A DNA stretch of 64,000 nt from Medicago truncatula (GCF_003473485.1 NC_053044.1:23805591-23869590); one strand, 5' to 3'; positions 12,301 to 22,736 are shown, counted from the stretch's first letter. Made by a program: numbers and translations. The notes: a model not told the origin generated them from the letters alone.

Positions 12301-13028
12301 CATCAGAGTGTACCTGATGGAGAGATGGGAAGCAAACAGGCAGAAAGCTGCAATGTTGGAGGATGGTGTGTTACCCAACATTAAGAAAAAGTTAGACAGA
12401 GAGTCTTCATTTACTAACAATTGGTTGGTCAGGTATGAATGATTGTATTTATTAATGTTATGTTTACCAATGTTTATAGATTAGTAGTGATATTAATTTT
12501 ATGAAATGTTATATTTGTAGGCGTGCAAATGAGTTTGATTATGAAGTTAGGCATGTTTCTTTAAGTGGTGACAAGTTTCATGTCAACCTGCAAAGATGGT
12601 CTTGTGACTGCAGGAAATGGCTACTAACAGGATTGCCCTGCTGTCATGCTATTTCATGTATGAAGAAGTTCGACATGAACATATTTGACTTTGTTCCAGA
12701 TATCTTCATGAAGGACAAATATGTAGCATGTTACAGTAGTTCCATTTATCCAGCTAATGGTCAAAGTTTATGGCAAAGGACTGAGTACACTGATCTTCAG
12801 CCACCACCCATAAAAAAAAACAACCTGGTAGACCAAAAAAGAGAAGAAACAAGGATGCCAATGAATTGTTGGACAACACTCAGATGAAAAGGGCAAGATG
12901 GGGTATAAAATGCAGTAGGTGCAACCAGAAAAAGGAAGGGCAAGGAGAAGGTTTCATCAACACAACCAAACATGAAGAAGAAGAAAGTGTCTGCTAGGGT
13001 TAAGGGTTCAACTTCAAGTCAACATTAG
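9380..13028 (+). pseudogene. MuDR-type transposase (mudrA-like), frameshifted
   Basis: Four exons are visible: 9380-9421, 9659-11871, 11951-12432 and 12521-13028, with GT/AG introns. In order they encode an N-terminal HHGG-containing domain usual in plant MULE proteins, a long acidic spacer with short repeats (DQNEGN), a basic KKKRGRPRG stretch, the MuDR DNA-binding domain (WEVGTYFVSKKEF, 11030-11200), and the MULE transposase core with its first Asp in VIGLDG (about 11655) and second in FISDQQ. These are followed by a CxxH-type SWIM zinc finger (CDC...CCH, about 12604-12650) and a C-terminal Cys motif. Frameshifts lie near 10300, 11015 and the A-run at 12811-12820, with at least one more before the stop at 13026. 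The mobilising function of this copy is therefore probably lost. Confidence 0.9.
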
Positions 13029-13130
13029 AAGTTCATAAGATTCTGCTAGGGCCAATATGTTTTGCAGTTATTTCTAAGTGCCCCTATTTTGATGTAATGC
13101 CTATGTGCATATATTTTCATGTAATGCTAT

Positions 13131-13319
13131 GTGACAATTTAGGTGCTGGATTAATATTTTGATGCTAATGACCAAGAACTTGTTTATGGTCAGTGACAAT
13201 TTAGGTCCTTAAGTATATTTTGATGCTAATGACCAAGTACTACTTCATTATTGTCAGTGACAATTTTGGTCCTTAAGTATATTTTGATGCTAATGACCAA
13301 GTACCTTATTTTGATGTAA
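13131..13319. repeat. Tandem repeat, ~62-64 bp, three copies
   Basis: Copies begin at 13131, 13193 and 13257 with gtgacaattt and share the core ttttgatgctaatgacca. They lie between the convergent 3' ends of the two MULE genes, in the space where transcription would terminate from both sides. Confidence 0.8.
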
Positions 13320-13624
13320 TGACAATGTTGGAATGAATCATTACTTTATGAAATTATCTATGTGCATATCATTAGGGATTCAATCATTATAGTCATACTT
13401 GATTTGGTATAATCTTCATTTTGGTCGAATTTATGGACCATACCATTTCAAATTACACAGACATTCATTCAAGACTAGGCATAATTGAAAATTGATTCAA
13501 AATACAGAGACATTCATTTCATAATTGAGCCTTGATTCATTCATTCATAATTAACAATACAAAGACATAATTCATTGATACAACAAGACTTTGAAAGCCA
13601 AAATGCTACAATCTAATATTCAAC

Positions 13625-14032
13625 CTATTTCAAGTAAATATTGCTCCAACTGCTACTAACATTGCACCTAAGAATTGTTCCTAATACTAGGCAAACACCA
13701 AAACAGCATAATCCAAAAATCAGAGAAATTTTCAACCAAAATCTTGTCTTCTCAAGCACAGTCTTCAACTTCTGAATTTTTTTCTCCAATTTCGCAATCT
13801 TAATATCCCTTTCATCAATGAACTCTTCATCAACTAACTTGAAAAAACTACAGCCTTTGTCGTACTGATTTTTGTAGTTTCTACAACCCCATAACTTTTT
13901 TCCACAATTTGGATTCTGACTATCAGTAACAGTTCGAACAACAATATCTTCACCACACCTGCATTCAAAAATTGCTCTCTTTCTCAGATTCGAACCGACG
14001 GAACCAGCAGACTGACTCATTTGCTTCGACAT
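13625..14032 (-). CDS. GRF-type zinc finger, coiled-coil, membrane protein encoded by the MULE
   Basis: An intact 135-residue ORF from ATG at 14032. Residues 24-65 form a GRF-type zinc finger: C24-x-C26-G, then a GKKLWGC50 segment, then KGC61SFF. A short coiled coil follows (about residues 77-97, KIAKLEKKIQKLKTVLEK), then one hydrophobic membrane segment (about 100-122). It is convergent with the transposase and starts about 415 bp from the right element end, so its promoter is probably in the right terminal repeat (TATA at about 14252). GRF fingers elsewhere bind nucleic acid in DNA repair and topoisomerase proteins; the role here is unknown. It occupies the position of mudrB in maize MuDR but does not look like MURB. 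It is the only gene in the element without a visible lesion. Confidence 0.82.
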   Translation of the reverse strand: MSKQMSQSAGSVGSNLRKRAIFECRCGEDIVVRTVTDSQNPNCGKKLWGCRNYKNQYDKGCSFFKLVDEEFIDERDIKIAKLEKKIQKLKTVLEKTRFWLKISLIFGLCCFGVCLVLGTILRCNVSSSWSNIYLK

Positions 14033-14455
14033 TTTCCAGATTCAAATGCAAAGGGCGACGGCGACGTCGAAGGAGATGGAAAGTTTGGAAACAGATTTCA
14101 AGAACCCTAATTTTGAACAGAAGATCTGATAAAGAAGATGATTTCGAACAGATAGAAGGATAAGAAGAGGATGACAATTTTCAAAGGAGAAGAGAAGTAA
14201 ATCTGAGAAGGAGAAGAACCCTAATTTTGGGTTTTTGAAGTTTTTATGCCTTTATATACGTGCCACGTTGGCTGCCAATCTGGCTGCGCCACGTAATCAG
14301 ATTCTAACGGCACAGTTAGTGTTTTCACGGACAGACGTATTTGACATAAGTTATAGGAGTTAACTGACCAATTTGGTGATTTTAGGAGTTATGGGACCAA
14401 AACGAAAACAAAGAATTAGTTAAGGGACCAAATGGTTAATTTAGCCTACAATGTA

Positions 14456-15052
14456 TTATCATCACCTGTTACTACTATAGATGATATAGCTTCTGGTTTT
14501 GTGAATGCCATGGATGGTCAGAGACAATTTGGTATAGGTAGAGGAAATGGTTTTCAAGGAAGAGGAAGAGGGAATCTCAGAGTGTGTAGTTTCTGTAATA
14601 GAACTAATCACACTGTGAAAACTTGTTATAAGAAACATGGTTACCCTCCTAATTGGGGAAGAGGAGGAGGAAATTCTTTTGCTAATGCTAATTTTGTGGA
14701 AAGTGAAGAAACTGAGCTCAAGGGAAATGCTTCCACTGGGAAAAATGATGAAAATGGAATAATGCTAACCAAAGATCAGTATCAGAATTTGATTGCATTG
14801 TTGGAGAAAAGCAACATTGAAGCTAAAGGCTCTGCAAATGTGATGAAGGCCAGTAGCTCAACTGCAAATATTGGAGGTAAATTCTTTACCAGTAATGCTA
14901 GTTGCAAATTTGATGACACTAGCTGGATAGTTGACACAGGTGCTACACATCACACTTGTCATGATTTGAGTTGGTTCATTATTTACTATGAAATTAAACC
15001 TATGAGTGTAACTTTACCTAATAAGAGTATTGTGGAGGCATGTTACAAATGA
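14456..15052 (+). pseudogene. Copia gag C-terminus and protease
   Basis: Coding resumes after the MULE. It contains a glycine/arginine-rich stretch, a CCHC zinc knuckle (CSFCNRTNHTVKTC, about 14585-14626) and the aspartic protease active site WIVDTGATHH (about 14922-14950). The frame ends at a TGA at 15050-15052, after which the same frame resumes as the pre-integrase region. Confidence 0.9.
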
Positions 15053-15055
15053 AAT

Positions 15056-16259
15056 GTGAAACTATCTGATTCTTTACACATTCACAATGTGTTATACTTG
15101 CCACAATTTGCTGTGAATCTCATATCTGTCTCAAAATTATGCAAAGAACAAGATTGCCTTCTGAATTTTGAGGCTAATCAGTGTATTATACAGGACAAGA
15201 AGAATATGAGGAGGATTGGTTTGGCTAAAGAAGTGGATGGACTTTATTACTTGAAGGCTAAGAAGGAAACACATAAAATAGCCAAAATTTCAAGTATTTC
15301 TGCTTTACATAATAAATATAGTAGTTTAGTGCCTTCTGGAATTTTATGGCATCTTAGACTTGGGCATCTATCTCATGATAGAATGCAATGCATGAATAAA
15401 TTGTACAAATACATTTCCGTTAGTCCACATGTTGCTTGTGATGTCTGTTAACTGTCTAGACAGAAGAAATTACCTTTTACTCTCAGTCAAAATAATGCAC
15501 ATGCTATGTTTGATCTTGTGCATGTTGATATTTGGGGTCCCTTCTCTACTGATTGTATACATGGTTTTAGATATTTCTTAGCCATTTTGGATGATTATAG
15601 TAGACATGTTTGGGTTGTTATGAAATCTGAATCAGAAGCTTCAGCAAGAGTTAAAAGTTTTGTTTACATGATAGAGAATCAGTTTGAAAAGAAAGTTAAA
15701 TCCATTAGGAGTGATAATGGATCTGAATTCTTACTGCAAGACTTTTATGTTGAGAGAGACATTTTACATGAAAGAAGTTTTGTTTATACACCACAATGGA
15801 AGAGTTGAAAGAAGACATCAACATCTATTAAACATCAGCAGGGCTTTGATGTTTCAGTCAAAATTACCAAAGAAGTTTTGGTCTTATGCTGTGCTACATG
15901 TTGTGTATCTCTTGAATAGAATACCAACCAAATTACTACAAAATAGGTCATCTTATGAACTTTTATATGGACATACTCCTGATTTGAGTCATCTTAAAGT
16001 GTTTGGTTGTCTGAATTATGCCTGAACTTTGCCTGTTAATAGACACAAGTTTGACCCCAGAGCAAAAAAGTGTGCTTTTCTAGGTTACAAATCAGGAATG
16101 AAAGGTTTTATTTTGGTTGATGTCCATAATTCTGAAATTTTAGTTTCTAGAAATGTGAAGTTCTTTGATTTAGAATTTCTTTTTTCTTCTCTATCACTGA
16201 ATCCTCTCCTAAATAATCACATTTATATAGACAACAGTTATGACTTGTCTGCTAAGTTA
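15056..16259 (+). pseudogene. Copia pre-integrase and integrase, broken
   Basis: 15056-15451 encodes the gag-pre-integrase zinc-binding region (LWHLRLGHLSHDRM, ending CDVC). After a TAA at 15449, 15506-15808 holds the integrase core with the first Asp in HVDIWGPF and the second in RSDNGSEF. A frameshift near 15800 moves the glutamate-containing part (GRVERRHQHLL) to another frame (to 16025), where a TGA interrupts. The integrase C-terminal part (VFGCLNYA to FLGYKSGMKGF) runs to the hAT-like insertion at 16260. At least two stops and one frameshift make it inactive. Confidence 0.88.
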
Positions 16260-16267
16260 CCTGCTGC

Positions 16268-18946
16268 TAGGGGTGGGAGTAGGCTAGGCCGAGCTAGGCT
16301 TTGCAAGGCCTGAGCCTGGCCTGCCAAATTTTTTGAAGGCCTAAGCCTGGCCTGCGGTCTGTCATAGACTTACTTTTTAGGTCTGAGTCTTGCCTTCTGA
16401 AAGCCTGCTAAGGCCTGCTAGCCTATTTAAATGCCTATTTCATATGAACATCTTTAAATAAGCAATTAAATAAGTAATGCGTTATAAGTTTAAATAGACT
16501 AACGAACTAATATATCAATTAGATTAAACTCCCTTTTGATAATCAACATGAGTTTTTAGGGAATTTGACTATATATTGTATCATATTTCAATTATAGTTT
16601 ATAATAATACATTTAAATATACCAAAAAATTAATGTATACTAATAAACTTAATTAATTACTGAAAAAGTTAACAAATTTTTATTTTAATTCAAAGTAAAA
16701 AATATAATAATAAATAATATTATTCATATTTACTTAAATAGGCCGACCTAATAGGCTTAAGAGTCTTTTTGAATGGCCTATGGCCTGACCTTTTAAGCTA
16801 AATAGGCTTCTAAAAAAGCCTAGGCCTTCTCTGTTTAAGAAAAAAGTCTGGCCTATCGTAGGCTAGGCCATAGGCCCCTGTATGCCGGCTGTCGCGTCAT
16901 TTTTTGGAGATCAAGGCTATTTGATTAGCTTTTGACTCACTAATTATTTCACGACTGAACATTTAATTTTATTAAGAAAAGGGGAAAAAAAAGTTCAAAC
17001 TACCCCTATTTGAAAAGATTTAGGGTTCGGGGGTTAGTTACATAAAGGGAAGGTGTTAGCACCCTTTATGTCCGCAGTACTCTACGGGAACCTCTTGGTT
17101 TTATTTAATTCAATGTGCTATAACTTGCTTGCTTTTGAAAAGAAGGAATTAGTGTGATGAAAAAGAAAATAAAGTGAGGCCTAATTTATCTATATTTTTT
17201 ATTGTTTGGAAGGACATGGTCCTCTGCCTACGTACCCGTGAAGGATCAAAACCTCGTAGTTCGGGGTAGAAAACGACGTTTGATTGGTTTTGTGTTTTTT
17301 ATTAGTTTTTGAAAAAGGTTTTAAAGATAAAAGCCAAGTGGCAAATAAGAATTTGTTTGTGTTTTTTATTTAAAAAAAAAGGATAACTCGAAGTATGATT
17401 AAATTGATTGATATTTGATTAAGAAAATAAAATGAAAAAAAAGGACGATCACTTGATTTAGGATCAAGGTTTATTATGAAAAATGTTTTTTGTGATTTTT
17501 TGGTTATTTGCATGTTTTTTGTGATTTTTGAATAAATATATAAACTAACGGAGCATAAAGAATAAAAGCGCGGCTAATTTAGAAATATAAAATCTATGAC
17601 TATTACATAAAAAGCCTATTTACATTCTAAGGTCTGCAATAAAATTAAAAGGCTAAGAAAAATAAATAAATATGAAAGAGAATAAAAAAAAAAAGGTCCA
17701 AACACAAGGTGGGGTGCAGTAGTAAGCAGGGGTGTGCAGAAAGCAAAAAAAAAAAAAAAAGAAATGGGCTTTAAGTAAACGAACCGGGTCGCGGGTCATG
17801 GGTCATGGGCGACCCGGTTTGAAGAGTATATAAGGGTTGTAAACCCTAAATTTCTTCATTTCCTTCCCCTCCTTCTCTCTCTTCCGTCCCCTTCTCTCTC
17901 TAAACTCTCTGTTCTCTCTCTTCTTCTCCGGTTGGAGATGGGGTGGCCGGGGGAATTCCGGCGCGGTGGCCGGCGAGCCATCGCGGCTGCGCCGCCGCGC
18001 CGGAGCTAAAAAAGCTCCCTTTTTTTGTTTTTTTTCGCTCTTTCTCTTCTACTTCCCTCCCTCTGTTCACCTTTAGCCTTCAAATTCCCAAAACCTTTAC
18101 CCAAACGCCTAGATCTAAAAAAAAAGAAAGAAATTTATACCTTTTTTGTTTTTTTGTGGATCCGGTTTTGTTATGGTGCCGGTTTGTGATTTCCTTTTGT
18201 GCGTGCGTTACCGTCTGTATGCACGTTGAGTTGTGCGCGTGTGTGCTTGTGTTGCGCGCCTGTGCGTGTGTTTGTTATGTTGCCGTGCCGTGTTGTGATG
18301 CCGTGTGTGGGTGTTTGTGCGATGCCGTGTTCTGTTGCTCTTGCTTCTGCGTTTTTCGTGTGTTCTGCTGTGCTCTGTTGTTCTCCGTTTTTTTGTGTGT
18401 TTTTCTTTGTTGTGCAGGTCTCTATTTATAGAGTGAGTTTGAGGCTAGGGTTTGTTACTGATGAGCAAAAAATCAGTAGCTTGTGGAGGAGAAAAAGGGA
18501 AATGCGTCTGTTTTTTACTGGATTTGTTTCAGAGGAAGCGTGAATCCGGATTTGGATTAGAACAGCATACGCGTGATGCTGTTATTCTGCACCTGGACCT
18601 TTTGGATTTTTTGGACTTTTTGGGACTTAAAAAAAAAGAAAAATTAATAATAAAAGGATAATGTCTACATTTTTGGTTTTAAATAAAAATAAAAGAAATT
18701 TAATCTAATTTTGGACTAAAATTAAAATTTAGAATTCTAAACTAAAAAATTTAAAAGATGGAAATAAATAATTAAAGACTGAGAGAAGAGGGCCCGATTC
18801 GGAACTTTATGAGGTATTTTAAAATACCTCCCTGCCGAATTTTTCACTGAAACGTTTAAGTCCGATCAGGGTCAAGTGACACGTGTCAGTGGGATCTTGG
18901 GTCAAAATTTGGGGTATGACACCGGCTTGGCCTATTCCTATCCCTA
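16268..18946. mobile_element. hAT-like non-autonomous element, itself split by a solo LTR
   Basis: Flanked by the exact 8-bp duplication cctgctgc (16260-16267, 18947-18954), the size typical of hAT. The ends are inverted (taggggtgggagtaggc at the left; the right end gcctattcctatcccta is an imperfect inverse). Subterminal 'aggcctg/caggcct' repeats fill both sides. Without the solo LTR the element is about 640 bp and non-coding. It is related by its ends and repeats to the element at 62265-62782. Confidence 0.9.
16890..18921. mobile_element. Solo LTR, ~2.0 kb, Ogre/Ty3-gypsy-like
   Basis: It starts tgtcgcgtcat and ends ggggtatgaca, flanked by the exact 5-bp duplication ccggc (16885-16889, 18922-18926). 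A segment at 17050-17100 (ggtgttagcaccctttatgt ... actctacgggaacctctt) resembles what I recall of long LTRs of legume Ogre elements; this assignment is from memory. There is no primer site or internal region, so the internal part was lost by LTR recombination. A TATA-like tatataag (about 17827) precedes a pyrimidine-rich and then GT-rich leader. ORFs at 17943-18661 are compositional artefacts of that leader. Confidence 0.88.
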
Positions 18947-18954
18947 CCTGCTGC

Positions 18955-20660
18955 TACAAAAGAATCTGTTGAAGACACTTCAGACACTGAGGATGTCTAT
19001 GATGATAATGTTGTTCATGATGATGTTAAACATCTGAATAATGATGTTGAAGATGTTCAACCTTTACTTGTTAGATAGTCTCAGAGAGTCAGCAAAACTC
19101 CATCACACTTACAAGATTATGTTTGTCACTCCACTGCTTACCCTATGACAAACTATGTATGTTACTCTCAGTTTGCACCACATCATCAAATTTATGCTCT
19201 TTATATCTCACATGATATTGAACCCACTACTTATCATCAAGCTAGTCAAGACTCTAGATGGTTAGCTGCTATGCAGACTAAGATTGAAGCACTCAATGCT
19301 AACCATACTTGGAAATTTGTGGATTTACCTCCCAATGTTGTAGCCATTGAAAGTAAATGGGTCTATAAAATTAAAAGACATGATGATGGGAGTGTTGAAA
19401 GGTTCAAAGCAAGACTAGTGGCACATGGTTACACTCAAACTGAAGGTTTGGATTACTTTGAGACTTTTTCACCTGTTTCCAAGTTATCAACTATTAGAGT
19501 ACTTTTCGCTCTTGCATCTATTCATGGTTGGCATCTTCATGGAGACTTGAATGAAGATGTGTACATGAGAGTGCCTCAAGGAGTTTCTCCTCCTAAATCA
19601 GGCCAAGTCTGTAAGCTTCTTAAATCATTATATGGCCTAAAGCAAGCAAGAAGACAATGGTTTGAGAACCTCACTCAATTTCTCTATGCACAAGGTTTTG
19701 TTCAGGCTACTTCTAATCACACTTTGTTCACAAAATCTACTGCTTCCTCTTTTACTGCACTTTTAGTGTATGTAGATGACATCATCCTTGTTGGTACCTC
19801 TCTTATTGTTTTTGATGAATTGAAGCTTTCTCTACATCACAGCTTTAAAATCAAAAATATTGGACAGCTTCAATTCTTTCTTGGTCTTGAAGTGGCACGT
19901 TCTTCCAAAGGTATTACTCTGTTCCAGAGAAAGTATGCCTGGAACTTTTGGAGGATGCTAAACTCACCAATTGCAAACCTATCAGCACTCCTCTTGATCC
20001 TGCTACTCGTTTACATCAAGATGGAGGTTTTCTTCATCATGATGTTTCTGCGTATAGAAGGATGGTGGGAAGATTACTATATCTCACAACTACCAGACCA
20101 GATATTGCTTATGCCACTCAACAATTAAGTCAGTTTATGGCTTCACTCACTGTAATTCATTATCAAGTTGCTCTTAGAGCTCTTAGATACCTCAAGAGAT
20201 CACCAGGCCGTAGTTTGTTCTTTCCCCAATCATCTGATTTACAGTTGTTAGGATTCAGTGATGCTGATTGAGAAGGGTGCATAGATACCAGGAAATCCAT
20301 TTATGGATATTGCTTCTTCATTGGTAAATCTTTAGTATCTTGGAAATCAAAGAAGCAAAACATTGTATCATGTTCCTCTGCAGAAGCAGAATATAGAGCT
20401 TTGGCCTCACCAACTCGTGAATTGCAATGGATGTGCTTTCTTCTTCATGACTTGCAGCAGTCACCATCTCGTTTTCCTATGCTTTATTGTGACAATTAAA
20501 GTGCTTTGCATATTTCAGCTAATCCTGTGTTTCATGAGCGTACCAAACATCTAGATATTGATTGTCATCTTGTTCATGAGAAACTGCAAGCTGGTGTTAT
20601 GAGATTACTTCCCATTTCCTCCCACAATCAAACTGCAGATGTTTTACCAAAGCTTTAGGA
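18955..20660 (+). pseudogene. Copia reverse transcriptase and RNase H, inactive
   Basis: After the hAT-like insertion, coding resumes with the spacer and the RVT_2-type reverse transcriptase (19145 onward: ESKWVYKIKRHDDGSVERFK, RLVAHGYTQ, VYMRVPQG, LYGLKQARRQW and the YVDDIIL active-site motif at about 19769). About nine residues just before HGDLNEDVYM are missing relative to the family. A frameshift near 19945 moves the thumb region to another frame (19948-20271). RNase H follows (SDAD, then SCSSAEAEYRA, then [11 protein letters not shown]) with in-frame TGA at about 20269, TAA at about 20497 and TAG at about 20656. Confidence 0.9.
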
Positions 20661-20726
20661 CCTCGTCAATTCTATGAGTGTATCAACAAGCTAGGCATGC
20701 TTGATATATATCAACCTCCATCTTGT

Positions 20727-20748
20727 GGGGGGGGGGGGGGGGGGGGGG
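20727..20748 (+). other. Polypurine tract of the copia element (22-bp G run)
   Basis: An uninterrupted run of about 22 G directly upstream of the 3' LTR, in the position of the plus-strand primer. The usual tract is shorter; slippage or a sequencing/assembly error could have lengthened it. Confidence 0.75.
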
Positions 20749-21010
20749 TATCAGACGAAAGCATTGAAGAAAAAGATAGGCATGTACATAATCAGGAAAA
20801 TAAAGAAGTTACTTAGCGCGCAAGTTATCTTAGTGCATTTGTAATTTCACTTACATTTACATTTCATTTGTATTGCATGTAGTTAGTTACAGATCTCAGC
20901 TTCTATATAAGCTACTCTTGTAACCGTTTTCATCAATTAATCAATACATTCTTTCTCTTCTTTTTCTAGAGCTTCAAGCTTTATCCATGGTGATTTCCAT
21001 GGCGGTTTCA
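20749..21010 (+). repeat. 3' LTR of the copia element
   Basis: It follows the G-rich tract. 20805-21010 matches the 5' LTR halves, including the TATA motif (20904-20910). It begins tatcagacg rather than the usual tg, and ends ...ggtttca. It preserves the empty site for the CACTA insertion (around 20870-20880). Confidence 0.85.
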
Positions 21011-21015
21011 ATCTT

Positions 21016-21866
21016 TGACTCACCAAAAATCTGTAAAGAATTTATCAACTATTTAGGAATTATGCTCGTGTTTGATTGCAACTATGAAGAATATAATTTA
21101 CTTCTTAATTGATAGACTCCTTCGCCTTAATAAAATATTGTTGATCACGATGGGCCTGGTGCATGAGGCTATGCACCTCATGCATGGTAACACGGGTTTT
21201 CCTTCTACCACCTCCAAGTTCTTGGGCTTCCACGAACTGGTGATCATGATGCGCCTCATGCATGAGGCTATGCCCTTGACGCATGTCGACATGAATTTTT
21301 TCTTCTATCAGTATCAGCTTCCAAGTATCGATTTTGTACTCCCGGATAGAAATTTCCAAAGCATAGTCTGGTCTTCATTTCTTTAATTGTAAAAAAGTTT
21401 GGAGTTTTAACTTCCACAATTGGGTGCATGGTTCGAAACAGGATCGTATACAAATAATGTCAACAATGTAAAAGTTATAAAAGTTTATCTTTTTTAAAGA
21501 ATTGTGTTCTTGTCTTTAATGAAAAGCTAAAAGAGAAATAAATATAAAATAAAATTAAGTTATGATAAAAAAATAATGGTTATTATTCGTTTTTTCCCTT
21601 GTATTTTGTGAAAGGCTAAAGAGAAATAAAAATAAAATAAAATGAAGTTATGATAAAATAAATAATGATGGTTGATTATCACCAAGACTTTTATGTGATA
21701 TGTTAGATATGGTTTAATTATGTGATCAAATCAATGCATTTGAGAAATAAACAAATTTGATATATCTTAGAGGCATTTAACAAAAAAATATAACTTTATT
21801 AATGGCTTATTGCAACTCTAAAGTGCTACGGTCTATTTAATTATAATTAACAAACAATAAATTTTT
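21016..21866. other. Intergenic; two-copy ~99-bp tandem duplication
   Basis: Two related units start at 21143 and 21242 (gatca[c/t]gatg...tgcatgaggctatgc) and create ORFs on both strands that merely mirror the repeat. No recognisable gene; the rest is AT-rich. Confidence 0.6.
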
Positions 21867-22714
21867 GACTGGTGCTAGTCACACCAAAAAAAAAAATAAG
21901 TTACACCCGAGAATGACTAATATACCCTTTAACTAAAATAAAAATTTCAAATCAACTAAATTTACATTAACGTAAATTGAACATAAGTAAACTTAATTTA
22001 CATTAACCTAGATTAAACGTAAGTAAACTGAATTTACAAACTTAATTTACATTAACCTAGATTGAACGTAAGTAAACTGAATTTACATTAACCTAGATTG
22101 AACATAAGTAAACTTAATTTACATTAACCTAGATTGAACGTAAGTAAACTTAATTTACATTAACCTAGATTGAACGTAAGTAAACTGAATTTACACTGAC
22201 CTCTTATATACATACGTAAACTAAATTTACATTAACCTAAATTGAACATAAGTAAACTTAATTTACATTAATCTAGATTGAATGTAAGTAAACTGAATTT
22301 ACACTAACCTAAATTGAACATACGTAAACTTGAATTTACATTAACCTACATACGTAAACTACACTAACCCCTTTTATATACATACACGTAAACTTAATTT
22401 ACACTAACCTCTCACTTAAAATCAAATTGACAGGCATATCTCATACCAAAACAAACAATAAACAAATAGAAACTCATCGAAAATGAAATTCACTAACCTT
22501 TATGAATATAGTACATATCAATAACAAAGATGTTGATTTAGATATTGGTTGCACATCTATGGTGATTTGTGGATGAAAGGGGGTAAGGGTTCAGAATGAT
22601 CATAAAAGATGGGTTTTTAAAAATTTACATGAAGAGGACAATTTTGATATTATTGTAAAATTTTAAATAAATTTGGGTGTAACTTGTTTTGTTTTTTTTT
22701 TATTAGCACCAGTC
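21867..22714. mobile_element. MITE with 9-bp target duplication and internal minisatellite
   Basis: Ends are gactggtgcta and tagcaccagtc (inverted). They are flanked by near-identical 9-mers (taaattttt at 21858-21866, taaatttgt at 22715-22723), which fits a Mutator-type element. The inner parts of the ends also match (ttacaccc / gggtgtaa). Most of the interior is the minisatellite at 21960-22410. No coding region. It ends 62 bp upstream of the NCR start codon. Confidence 0.82.
21960..22410. repeat. Minisatellite, ~36-bp unit
   Basis: Around eleven degenerate units built on 'aacctagattgaacgtaag' followed by 'taaacttaatttacatt'. Unit length is about 36 bp with internal deletions, lying entirely within the MITE. 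Confidence 0.88.
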
Positions 22715-22727
22715 TAAATTTGTTCCT

Positions 22728-22736
22728 TATAAATTC
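22728..22736 (+). promoter_or_regulatory. Probable TATA box of the NCR gene
   Basis: ttataaatt lies about 45 bp upstream of the NCR ATG and only 5 bp after the target duplication of the upstream MITE. Position and sequence fit a plant TATA box; no other core promoter candidate is closer. Confidence 0.5.

Larger units (their letters stand above)
9035..14446. mobile_element. Two-gene Mutator-like element (MULE) inserted in copia gag
   Basis: A 5412-bp element flanked by the exact 9-bp duplication tacaatgta (9026-9034, 14447-14455), the size typical of Mutator. The terminal inverted repeats are about 198 bp (9035-9232 and 14249-14446) with about three mismatches by eye, starting ggctaaattaacc. 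Each repeat carries an inward-facing TATA motif (tatataaa) near its inner edge. It encodes a mudrA-type transposase on the plus strand and a convergent small gene on the minus strand. The near-identical repeats suggest fairly recent insertion, though the transposase already has several frameshifts. Confidence 0.95.
5777..21015 (+). mobile_element. Ty1-copia retrotransposon, degenerate, with four nested insertions
   Basis: The parts run LTR, primer-binding site, gag, protease, integrase, reverse transcriptase, RNase H, polypurine tract, LTR; integrase before reverse transcriptase is the Ty1-copia order. The 5' LTR (5777 to about 8130, interrupted) and 3' LTR (about 20749-21010) share about 210 bp with roughly nine differences counted by eye, so the insertion is old. 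Relative to the 3' LTR the 5' LTR lacks about 55 bp at its outer end, so it is truncated. Coding parts are broken by many stops and frameshifts. Three direct insertions (CACTA, MULE, hAT-like) and a solo LTR inside the hAT-like element make up about 10 kb of its length. Confidence 0.92.

Noticed and set aside
17943..18661. Three overlapping plus-strand ORFs of 69-162 residues
   Set aside because: They lie inside the solo LTR leader, which is GT- and CT-rich; the peptides are Cys/Val/Phe-rich low complexity without any domain.
21072..21386. ORFs on both strands with a repeated His/Met-rich peptide
   Set aside because: They mirror a two-copy 99-bp duplication, and no start context, domain or intron signals support a gene.
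22500..22720. Possible upstream exon for the NCR gene
   Set aside because: The sequence belongs to the MITE's right end; the NCR signal peptide already begins with ATG at 22777.
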